From positions 992,001-1,056,000 of the forward strand of contig NZ_CP036533.1 in NCBI RefSeq assembly GCF_024585265.1: a stretch of DNA of 64,000 bases, given 5' to 3'. The DNA is from Bradyrhizobium sp. WBAH42 (GTDB lineage: Bacteria > Pseudomonadota > Alphaproteobacteria > Rhizobiales > Xanthobacteraceae). The notes below the pieces were generated by a model. That model made no database searches, was not told the origin of the DNA, and saw only the letters and a list, made by a program, of their open reading frames with translations. This document shows, piece by piece, positions 57,014 to 64,000 of the stretch. The first letter of the stretch is position 1, and each line of letters starts with the position of its first letter. The position numbers were made by a program, and so were the translations under genes.

Positions 57014-57880
57014 ATGAGCGTGATTGACGAACCGCAGCAAGAACAGACGGCCCAAAAGTCCGATGAGGTCCCCCATGGCCATCCGCGCATTCTCGCGCTG
57101 GCGAATCAAAAGGGCGGCGTGGGAAAGACAACCACAGCGATCAACCTCGGCACGGCGCTCGCTGCGATCGGCGAGCGCGTCCTGATCGTCGATCTCGATC
57201 CGCAGGGCAACGCCTCGACCGGCCTCGGCATCGATCGCCGCAACCGCTCCTGCTCGACCTATGACGTGCTGATCGGTGAAGCGCCTCTGCGTGAAGCCGT
57301 GGTCTCGACCGCGGTGCCTCGGCTGCACATCGCACCCTCGACCATGGACCTCTCCGGCCTCGAGCTCGAGCTCGGCACCACGCCCGGTCGCGCCTTCAAG
57401 TTGCGCGACGCGATCGGCGCGCTCAACAACAACGTCTCGCCTGACGCCGACTACACCTACGTGCTGATCGACTGCCCCCCCTCGCTCAACCTGCTCACGG
57501 TCAACGCGATGGCGGCGTCGGATGCGATCCTGGTGCCGCTGCAGTGCGAGTTCTTCGCGCTCGAAGGTCTGTCGCAACTCTTGCAGACCGTCGAGCAGGT
57601 GCGCTCGACGCTCAATCCGAACCTGTCGATCCACGGCATCGTGCTGACCATGTTCGACTCGCGCAACAACCTGTCGAACCAGGTCGTCGCCGACGTCCGC
57701 CAGTTCATGGGCGAGAAGGTCTACAAGACCATGATCCCGCGCAACGTGCGCATCTCGGAAGCGCCGTCCTACGGCAAGCCGGTGCTGGTCTATGATCTCA
57801 AATGCGTCGGCAGCGAAGCGTATTTGCGGCTCGCGACCGAAGTGATCCAGCGCGAGCGCGAGCTGCGCACGACGCATTGA
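57014..57880 (+). CDS. parA: Chromosome partitioning ATPase ParA
   Basis: 288 residues from the ATG at 57014 (MSVIDEPQQEQTAQKSDE). Walker A KGGVGKTT at 33-40 with both signature lysines; IVDLDPQGNASTGLG, VLIDCPPSLNLL and VLTMFDSRNNLS follow. It moves ParB-parS complexes, hence the origin, toward the cell pole. Separated from parB by 135 bp that contain a family A palindromic repeat. Confidence 0.98.
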   Translation: MSVIDEPQQEQTAQKSDEVPHGHPRILALANQKGGVGKTTTAINLGTALAAIGERVLIVDLDPQGNASTGLGIDRRNRSCSTYDVLIGEAPLREAVVSTAVPRLHIAPSTMDLSGLELELGTTPGRAFKLRDAIGALNNNVSPDADYTYVLIDCPPSLNLLTVNAMAASDAILVPLQCEFFALEGLSQLLQTVEQVRSTLNPNLSIHGIVLTMFDSRNNLSNQVVADVRQFMGEKVYKTMIPRNVRISEAPSYGKPVLVYDLKCVGSEAYLRLATEVIQRERELRTTH

Positions 57881-57886
57881 CGCTCC

Positions 57887-57968
57887 CGTAGGGTGGGCAA
57901 AGGCGTTTTCCGCGCCCACCGTCCTCCGCACACAATCGGTGGGCACGCTTCGCTTTGCCCACCCTACG
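57887..57968. repeat. Palindromic intergenic repeat, family A copy 3 (between parA and parB)
   Basis: Arms CGTAGGGTGGGCAAAGGCG / GCTTTGCCCACCCTACG. Unlike the other two copies, which lie between convergent genes, this one is inside an apparent operon. It starts 6 nt after the parA stop and ends 47 nt before the parB start. Confidence 0.92.
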
Positions 57969-58015
57969 ATAATTCAGTTCTGGAGTGCTGCACCGTGAAT
58001 CCAAGGGAGCTGGCG

Positions 58016-58903
58016 ATGGCCGATGAAGCGCGTTCGCGACTGGGCCGGGGTCTTGCAAGTCTGATCGGTGACGTCGGCGGCGAGGCCCAGCATGTCGATC
58101 GTCCGCGCGCGCAGCGCAAGGTGCCGATCGAATTCATCAAGGCCAATCCGCGCAACCCGCGCCGCACGTTTTCGGACACCGAGCTGAAGGAGCTCTCCGA
58201 CTCCATCAGGCAGCATGGCGTGATCCAGCCGATCGTGGTGCGGCCCGTGAAGGGCGCGCAGGATCGCTACGAGATCATCGCCGGCGAACGACGCTGGCGC
58301 GCCTCGCAAATGGCCGGCCTGCACGAAGTGCCGATCGTGCCGGTCGACATCAGCGACAGCGACGCGCTGGAATTCGCGATCGTCGAGAACGTCCAGCGCG
58401 AGGACCTCAACCCGATGGAGGAGGCGCAGGGCTATCACGCGCTCGCCAACGAGTTCAAACGCAGCCAGGACGACATTGCCAAGGTCGTCGGCAAGAGCCG
58501 CAGCCACGTCGCCAACATGATGCGGCTGACCAAGCTGCCGGCGGAGGTGCAGGCCTTCATCGCGACCGGCGAGCTGACGGCCGGCCACGCCCGCGCGTTG
58601 ATCGGCGTGCCCGATCCGCTCGCTGCCGCCAAGCGCATCGTCGAGGAAGGTCTCAACGTCCGCCAGGCCGAGGCGCTCGCGCACGAAGAGGGCGTGCCAG
58701 AGCGCAAGCCGCAGAAGGCGCGCGCCAACGGGGGCAAGGAAAAGGACCCCGACACGATCGATCTGGAGAAGCGCGTCAGCGACGCGCTCGGCCTCAAGGT
58801 CACCGTCAACCACCGCGATCCCGGCGGCTCCGTGCAGATCAACTACCGCAACCTCGATCAGCTCGACGAGGTGATGAAGCGGCTGGCCAAGGGCGCGCTG
58901 TAG
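58016..58903 (+). CDS. parB: Chromosome partitioning protein ParB
   Basis: CTP-dependent clamp that loads at parS and spreads. 295 residues from the ATG at 58016 (MADEARSRLGRGLASLIGD), preceded by AAGGGAG. The frame continues into the repeat upstream, which is not ParB-like. N-terminal ParA-interacting helix; GERRWR (90-95) and ENVQREDLNPMEEA of the CTPase/spreading domain; HTH IAKVVGKSRSHVANMMRL; and C-terminal dimerisation domain. The parS sites nearby are its targets. Confidence 0.98.
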   Translation: MADEARSRLGRGLASLIGDVGGEAQHVDRPRAQRKVPIEFIKANPRNPRRTFSDTELKELSDSIRQHGVIQPIVVRPVKGAQDRYEIIAGERRWRASQMAGLHEVPIVPVDISDSDALEFAIVENVQREDLNPMEEAQGYHALANEFKRSQDDIAKVVGKSRSHVANMMRLTKLPAEVQAFIATGELTAGHARALIGVPDPLAAAKRIVEEGLNVRQAEALAHEEGVPERKPQKARANGGKEKDPDTIDLEKRVSDALGLKVTVNHRDPGGSVQINYRNLDQLDEVMKRLAKGAL

Positions 58904-58975
58904 ACCGAATCCTCGGGCGTCGTTCCCACGTTCGAGGACGTCAGGGCGTGCGTGGGCGCGCAACTATTTCCACAT

Positions 58976-59055
58976 CGTCATTGCGAGCGCAGCGAAGCAA
59001 TCCAGAGTCCCACTGCGGAACGATTCTGGATTGCTTCGCTCCGCTCGCAATGACG
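58976..59055. repeat. Palindromic intergenic repeat, family C copy 3
   Basis: Arms CGTCATTGCGAGCGCAGCG and CGCTCCGCTCGCAATGACG. A partial extra arm CTGCGCTCGCAATGACG follows at about 59065-59083. It lies between convergent parB and holA. Confidence 0.95.
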
Positions 59056-59101
59056 GGTGGAGACAGCTGCGCTCGCAATGACGTGGCGAGAGAGCGGGGG
59101 C

Positions 59102-60130
59102 CTATCCCCGCCGCTTCGCGTTCGCGGCGATCGCCATCAGCGCGCGCTGGGCGATGGCGGCGGCGAGGGTGGACTGCTTGCGGGTGTCGAGCGCGGCGGT
59201 CGCGAGCTGCTCGATCACAGCGGCGAGCCGCGCCGGGCTGAAATTGCGCAGCGCGGTTTCGACTGCAGGCTTTCGAGAAAAATGCAGGCGCGGATAGCCG
59301 CCCTCGAGCACGGCGGAGGCTGGCGTGCCGTCGGCGATGGCGAGCGCGGATTTGTGCAGCCACGCGGCCTGGCGCTGGGCGGCCGAGATGATCACGCCGG
59401 GGTAGGTCCCGGCGATCATCGCCTTGGCAAACTCGGTCTCGACGATGTCGGGCCGCCCGGCGAAGGCGCCGTCGACGATCGGATCGAGCTTCAGCTCGGA
59501 GGCATCGGCGACCACGGCCATGACGTCATCCAGCGTGACCTCACCCTTGCCGTGGGCGTAGAGCGTCAGCTTGCGCAGCTCGTTGCGCGAGGCCTGGCGG
59601 TCGCCGCCGAGGAACGACATCAGCGCCGCGCGGGCGTCCTGCGCGATGCGCAAATTCGCGATGCGCAGCTCGTCGTCCATCAGTTTGGCAAGATCGCGCT
59701 CGGTGTCGGGATAGCAGCCGATCGCGACCGCCGTTTTGGCTTTCTCGCAGGTCTTGCGCAGCGGCGATTCCGGGCGGAGCTCGCCGGCCTCGATCACGAT
59801 GCGGCAATCCTTCACGTTCATCTCGGCCAGCGTCTCGATGCCGCTGGCAAAGCTGCGCGAGCCGGCGCGAACGCGGATGGCGCGGCGGCCGCCGAACAGC
59901 GGCACCGTCATCGCCTCGTCGACGAGGCGCGACGGCTCGGCGGAGAGCTCGTCGCCGTCGAGCTTGACCAGCGAGAACGGGTCGTTGGGATCGTCGACGC
60001 TGGACGCGATCAGCGCATCGGCGCGCTCGCGCACCAGACCGGCATCAGGACCGTAGAGCAGGATGATCGGACGGCCCGCATCAGGGCGGGCGAGGAAGGC
60101 GTCGATCTCTTTTCCACGCAGTGCGACCAT
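59102..60130 (-). CDS. holA: DNA polymerase III delta subunit
   Basis: Clamp-loader subunit that opens the beta clamp. 342 residues. AAA+-like fold without a functional Walker A: LLYGPDAGLVRERADAL replaces the P-loop. FGGRRAIRVRAGSRSF and FSRKPAVETALRNFSPARL are the typical C-terminal region. Third gene of the leftward leuS-lptE-holA group, after a 129-bp gap that contains a repeat. Confidence 0.95.
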   Translation of the reverse strand: MVALRGKEIDAFLARPDAGRPIILLYGPDAGLVRERADALIASSVDDPNDPFSLVKLDGDELSAEPSRLVDEAMTVPLFGGRRAIRVRAGSRSFASGIETLAEMNVKDCRIVIEAGELRPESPLRKTCEKAKTAVAIGCYPDTERDLAKLMDDELRIANLRIAQDARAALMSFLGGDRQASRNELRKLTLYAHGKGEVTLDDVMAVVADASELKLDPIVDGAFAGRPDIVETEFAKAMIAGTYPGVIISAAQRQAAWLHKSALAIADGTPASAVLEGGYPRLHFSRKPAVETALRNFSPARLAAVIEQLATAALDTRKQSTLAAAIAQRALMAIAANAKRRG

Positions 60131-60140
60131 TGGGGCTAAC

Positions 60141-60251
60141 CGTCGTTCCGGGCGCGCGTGGCGCGAACTACGGTGCGCAATTGCGCACCAGAGAATCCAG
60201 AGGTTTGGGATCGAGATTCCGGGCTCACGCTTCGCGTGCCCCGGAACGACG
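60141..60251. repeat. REP-like element, family G copy 2
   Basis: Terminal inverted repeats CGTCGTTCCGGGC and CCCCGGAACGACG enclose GGTGCGCAATTGCGCACC and GATTCCGGGCTCACGC. It shares core and arm with the element at 11146-11304. It lies between lptE and holA within one transcription direction. Confidence 0.88.
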
Positions 60252-60259
60252 GGAGCGAA

Positions 60260-60811
60260 CTACGTGCCCGCAGTGAAGAACGAGGCGAGCCGGGTCGTGA
60301 TGTTCTCGGCGATCTCGTTGGCGGCGCGATCCTCGGCATCGCGTACGGCGCGGGTGCGCGAGAAGCGCTGATAGGAGCCGGGCATGTCGTAGGACACGCG
60401 CGAGAACGTCGAGCCGTTCATCACCGACCGGCCGGTCGCGACGTCGATCAGATTGTACTGGGCGTCGATGCCGAGATTTTCGCTGGTCGGCAGTCCGGTC
60501 ATGGAGCTGACGATCAGCGAGGAGCGGCTGGTGGTGAAGCGGATGTCGAGCCGGTGGGTCGGCGGCATGCCCGTCGCGGTGCCATAAAGCTTGAAGGCCA
60601 GCGCGTTGCGGATCTCGACGCCGACGCGGGCCTCGCGGGAGGCATTGGACTTGTTGATCGGGGGCAGCTCGACCCCCATCAGCTTCTCGCGCAGGCCTGG
60701 GGTGCCGTCGCTGCGCTCGGCATACATCGGCTGGAAGCAGCCGGCCGTCAGCGCCGCCAGCGCGGCGACTGCCAGCAAGCGGGCTGCGATACGGATCCTA
60801 GCCGACAACAT
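60260..60811 (-). CDS. lptE: LPS assembly lipoprotein LptE
   Basis: 183 residues. The signal peptide ends in lipobox LTAGC (Cys25). Mature motifs are FQPMYAE, the NALAFKLYG strand and a C-terminal helix with [17 protein letters not shown] sequence (here [20 protein letters not shown]). It plugs the outer-membrane LptD translocon. It overlaps leuS by 14 nt, the usual leuS-lptE-holA order. Confidence 0.93.
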   Translation of the reverse strand: MLSARIRIAARLLAVAALAALTAGCFQPMYAERSDGTPGLREKLMGVELPPINKSNASREARVGVEIRNALAFKLYGTATGMPPTHRLDIRFTTSRSSLIVSSMTGLPTSENLGIDAQYNLIDVATGRSVMNGSTFSRVSYDMPGSYQRFSRTRAVRDAEDRAANEIAENITTRLASFFTAGT

Positions 60812-63437
60812 TCACGATCCTCTTGGGGACGATGATCACCTTGCGGACGGGCTTGCCGTCCAGGGCCAGCTTTACCGCATCGAGGGCCAAAACGGCAGCC
60901 TCGATTTCCGGATTTTGGGCCGCTGTTGCAACTGTGACCTCACCCCGCTTCTTGCCGTTGACCTGGACCACCAGGGTCACGCTGTCTTCAACCAGCAAAT
61001 CGCGTTCGATTTGGGGCCAATCGGCCTCCGAAACCAGCCCCTTTCGGCCAAGACCATTCTTGAAAAGCACCTGCCAGCACTCCTCGGCCAGATGCGGCAT
61101 CATCGGCGAGAAAAGCTGGACCAGGATCTGGCTGGCCTCCTGGATCGCCCAGGCGAGATCAGGGGCGGGCTGGCCGGGCCGCTGGAGCACCTCCGAGAAT
61201 GCATTGGTGAATTCGCGGATATGGGCCAGGCAAACGTTGAAATGCAACCGCTCGATGCCGGTGGTGACCTTGTCCAGCGCGCCGTGGGCGGCCTTGCGCA
61301 AAGCGGTGGCGTCCGGGCCGAAGCTGGCCGGCCGGGCCGCGGGCGCAGCCTTGCCGAGTTCGACGGCATCGTTCACCAGCCGCCACAGCCGCTGCACGAA
61401 GCGCGAGGCGCCCTGGACGCGCTCGTCGCTCCAGATCACGTCGCGGTCGGGCGGGGAGTCCGATAGCATGAACCAGCGGGCGACGTCGGCGCCATAGGTC
61501 TCGATGATGTCGTCGGGGTCGACCGTGTTCTTCTTCGACTTGGACATCTTCTCGATCGGGCCGATCGCGATGTCTTCGCCCGTCGTCAGCAGCGTGGCGC
61601 GCCGTCCGTTGCCGCCGACCTCGACCTTCACCTCGGCCGGCTGCACATAGGTGCCGTCGGCCTTCTGGTAGGTCTCGTGCACCACCATGCCTTGCGTGAA
61701 CATGCCGGCGAACGGCTCGTCCAGCGCGATGTGCCCCGTCGCCTTCATCGCGCGGGTGAAGAAGCGGCTGTAGAGCAGATGCAGGATCGCGTGCTCGACG
61801 CCGCCGATATATTGGTCGACCGGCAGCATCCGGTTTGCGACATCAGGCGTCGTCGGCGAAGCCTCGTTCCAGGGATCGGTGAAGCGCGCGAAGTACCAGG
61901 ACGAATCCACGAAGGTGTCCATGGTGTCGGTTTCGCGTTGGGCCTTGCCTCCGCATTGCGGGCAGGTGACGTGCTTCCAGGTCGGATGATGATCGAGCGC
62001 GTTGCCCGGTCTGTCGAAGGTCGCATCGTCGGGCAGCTTCACGGGCAGGTCGGCATCCGGCACCGGCACCACGTCGCACTTCGGACAGTGAATGATCGGA
62101 ATCGGGCAGCCCCAATAGCGCTGGCGTGAAATGCCCCAGTCGCGCAGGCGGAAATTGACCTGACGTTCGCCGACCGGCGCGTTGCCGCGCAGCTCGGTCT
62201 CGAGCCGTTTCGCCACCTCTTCCTTGGCCTCGTCGATGGTCATGCCGTCGAGGAAGCGCGAATTGATCATGCGGCCGTCACCGTCATAGGCGGTGTCGGT
62301 GATGACGAAGCTCTTCGGGTCCTGACCTTCCGGGCATACGACGGGCGTGTTGCCGAGATTGTACTTGTTGACGAAATCGAGGTCGCGCTGGTCGTGTGCG
62401 GGGCAGCCGAAGATGGCGCCGGTGCCGTATTCCATCAGCACGAAGTTGGCGACATAGACCGGCAGCTTCCAGGAGGGATCGAATGGGTGCACCGCGCGGA
62501 TGCCGGTATCAAAACCCTGCTTCTCCGCGGTGTCGATGATCTCCTGCGCGGTGCCGATCTTCTTGATCTCGGCGATGAACTCGGCAAGCTTCGGGTTCTT
62601 GGCCGCTGCTGCCTGCGCCAGCGGATGATCCGCCGAGATCGCCATGAACTTGGCGCCGAACAGCGTGTCGGGGCGCGTCGTGAAGATCTTCAGCTCGCTC
62701 TCGCCCGCCGGCGTCGTTGCCGCATCCAGCGCGAAGCGGATCAACAGGCCCTCCGAGCGGCCGATCCAGTTGCGCTGCATCAGCCGCACCTTGTCGGGCC
62801 AGCGGTCCAGCCCGTCGAGCGCCGACAGCAGCTCCTGCGAGTACTTCGTGATCTTGAAGACCCACTGGTTCATCTCGCGCTGCTCGACCACGGCGCCCGA
62901 ACGCCAGCCGCGGCCGTCGATCACCTGCTCGTTGGCGAGCACGGTCATGTCGACGGGATCCCAGTTCACCTTGCGCTTCTCGCGCTCGGCAAGGCCTGCG
63001 CGCAGGAAGTCCAGGAACATCTTCTGCTGGTGCTTGTAATAGGAGGGATCGCAGGTCGCGATCTCCCTGGACCAGTCCAGCGACAGCCCGATCGAGCGGA
63101 GCTGCTTCTTCATCGCGGCGATGTTGTCGTAGGTCCAGGCCTTCGGCGCCACCTTGCGCTCGATCGCGGCGTTCTCGGCCGGCAGGCCGAAAGCGTCCCA
63201 GCCCATCGGATGCAGCACGTTGAACCCCTTGGCGCGCATGAAGCGGGCCAGCACGTCGCCGAGCGTGTAGTTCCGGACATGGCCGATATGGATGCGCCCG
63301 GACGGGTAGGGGAACATCTCGAGGACGTAATATTTCGGCCGCGGATCGTCGTTCTTGGAGACGAAGATCGCCTGCTCGTCCCAGAGGCGTTGCCAGCGCG
63401 GTTCGGCATCGCGGGCGTTATAGCGTTCGGAGGTCAT
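60798..63437 (-). CDS. leuS: Leucyl-tRNA synthetase
   Basis: Class I aminoacyl-tRNA synthetase. 879 residues. HIGH at 50-53 ([14 protein letters not shown]) and KMSKS at 630-634 ([12 protein letters not shown]). A CP1 editing domain lies at about 225-420 ([14 protein letters not shown]), followed by a Zn-type insert with CPKCD and CPQCG, and the C-terminal anticodon-binding and extension domains ending in [13 protein letters not shown]. Complete. First gene of the leftward leuS-lptE-holA group. Confidence 0.99.
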   Translation of the reverse strand: MTSERYNARDAEPRWQRLWDEQAIFVSKNDDPRPKYYVLEMFPYPSGRIHIGHVRNYTLGDVLARFMRAKGFNVLHPMGWDAFGLPAENAAIERKVAPKAWTYDNIAAMKKQLRSIGLSLDWSREIATCDPSYYKHQQKMFLDFLRAGLAEREKRKVNWDPVDMTVLANEQVIDGRGWRSGAVVEQREMNQWVFKITKYSQELLSALDGLDRWPDKVRLMQRNWIGRSEGLLIRFALDAATTPAGESELKIFTTRPDTLFGAKFMAISADHPLAQAAAAKNPKLAEFIAEIKKIGTAQEIIDTAEKQGFDTGIRAVHPFDPSWKLPVYVANFVLMEYGTGAIFGCPAHDQRDLDFVNKYNLGNTPVVCPEGQDPKSFVITDTAYDGDGRMINSRFLDGMTIDEAKEEVAKRLETELRGNAPVGERQVNFRLRDWGISRQRYWGCPIPIIHCPKCDVVPVPDADLPVKLPDDATFDRPGNALDHHPTWKHVTCPQCGGKAQRETDTMDTFVDSSWYFARFTDPWNEASPTTPDVANRMLPVDQYIGGVEHAILHLLYSRFFTRAMKATGHIALDEPFAGMFTQGMVVHETYQKADGTYVQPAEVKVEVGGNGRRATLLTTGEDIAIGPIEKMSKSKKNTVDPDDIIETYGADVARWFMLSDSPPDRDVIWSDERVQGASRFVQRLWRLVNDAVELGKAAPAARPASFGPDATALRKAAHGALDKVTTGIERLHFNVCLAHIREFTNAFSEVLQRPGQPAPDLAWAIQEASQILVQLFSPMMPHLAEECWQVLFKNGLGRKGLVSEADWPQIERDLLVEDSVTLVVQVNGKKRGEVTVATAAQNPEIEAAVLALDAVKLALDGKPVRKVIIVPKRIVNVVG

Positions 63438-63625
63438 GGAATCGTTGGGTTTTCGTGGGTTCGGCCGTCAAGACGGCGGACTAGGCCATAGAAGACCTCG
63501 GGGGGTCAATGGGTTGCCGCGTTTTGGAACTTTGACCACGCCTCCGCATAACTACGAGGGCCCGCGTTGGGGTGTGATTAAGGGGTCAATGCCAATTTGC
63601 GGCTCGACAAGGCCGCGTACCGCAA

Positions 63626-64000
63626 ATGGATTCCAGCTTCGACGATCCCGATTACGACTATGCCGCGTCCATTGCTGGGCGGGCGATGCGGAGCATGGCC
63701 GAACAGCGGGTTGCGCCGACCCCGGCCAATTTTGCGGTCTGGTACCAATATTTCGCAGGCGGCCACGACGATCTGCGCAACGCAATCGATCTCCTGATCG
63801 ATCACAATCGTCCGTTCGATGCCCAAACCAATCAGGATCTGTTCGAGACCTACGTCGCGCCCCAGGTGAGTGCCGTCGTGGTCGACACGTCCGAGCGGCT
63901 GCAGGCGCTGATGGGGACGGCGAAGGAGTTTCTGGCGACAGCGATCGCTGACAATCATTCGCAGATGCAGGTCATCAGCCAGGTGGCCGACCAGGGCAAG
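63626..64000 (+). CDS. N-terminal fragment of probable diguanylate cyclase (GGDEF) protein
   Basis: The frame is open from an ATG at 63626 to the window end (125 residues), preceded by TACCGCAA with no strong ribosome-binding site. MRSMAEQRVAPTPANFAVWYQYFAGGHDDLRN-type sequence (SIAGRAMRSMAEQ, then PANFAVWYQYFAGG) and the following helix pattern match the N-terminal region of rhizobial GGDEF proteins. The catalytic domain would be beyond the window, so the enzymatic call is inference. Confidence 0.65.
   Translation, partial: MDSSFDDPDYDYAASIAGRAMRSMAEQRVAPTPANFAVWYQYFAGGHDDLRNAIDLLIDHNRPFDAQTNQDLFETYVAPQVSAVVVDTSERLQALMGTAKEFLATAIADNHSQMQVISQVADQGK

Overview
The window is 64 kb of high-GC, densely coded chromosome from an alphaproteobacterium. 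Gene content and order, the protein sequences and several families of small palindromic intergenic repeats all point to the Bradyrhizobium / Nitrobacteraceae group. This is recognition by eye, not a database match. Almost everything is housekeeping core. I see no prophage, transposase, CRISPR array, defence island, tRNA or rRNA gene.

Layout. 1-6.4 kb: nth (cut by the window edge), a DUF2244 membrane protein, an Ada-like O6-methylguanine methyltransferase, then leftward gpmA, dapB, a DUF1330 protein, pyrF, an NAD(P)H-FMN reductase and a PmtA-like methyltransferase. 6.5-14.1 kb: heat-shock genes (dnaK-dnaJ with a clear RpoH promoter; hrcA-grpE), with a secreted hypothetical protein and an apparently exported nicotinamidase between them. 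14.3-20.8 kb: rph-rdgB-hemW, a LpoA/LppC-like lipoprotein, and rsmI-yraN-gshB. 21.1-26.7 kb: half of a Tad/Cpa pilus locus (cpaB-C-D-E), a TadD-like TPR lipoprotein and a PilZ protein. 27-33.7 kb: a YifB/ComM ATPase, a secreted hypothetical, a hybrid histidine kinase, an exported histidine-phosphatase-fold protein, an AI-2E-type permease and a small zinc-ribbon protein. 33.8-38.7 kb: leftward histidine genes hisB, (DUF2628), hisH, hisA, hisF, hisE, then coaA. 38.9-43.1 kb: hslV-GNAT-DUF2585-hslU and an unknown polytopic membrane protein. 43.2-46.9 kb: Smr, mltA, tim44-like, secB.

46.9-63.4 kb is the origin-proximal block known from other alphaproteobacteria: leftward dnaQ, coaE, maf and the PEP-synthase regulator; then a 460-bp non-coding gap; then rightward hemJ, rho, mnmE, mnmG, rsmG, parA, parB; then leftward leuS-lptE-holA. 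The gap (49757-50216) is the divergence point of transcription. It holds four GANTC methylation sites within 49 bp, DnaA-box-like cores, a CtrA-like half-site pair, an AT-rich inverted repeat and a repeated 10-mer. I read it as the best candidate for the chromosomal origin. Five parS sites (two perfect 16-mers, three with one or two end mismatches) lie 3.7-6.2 kb away around mnmG-rsmG, next to the parAB genes whose products act on them. The window ends in the first 125 codons of a probable diguanylate cyclase.

The items most worth testing are the putative origin, the parS group (one copy lies inside the rsmG coding region), an array of TGCAGCAAA motifs between rho and mnmE, a palindromic repeat inserted between parA and parB, the GNAT/DUF2585 pair built into the hslVU operon, and the exported nicotinamidase. 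I found no wholly new multi-gene system.
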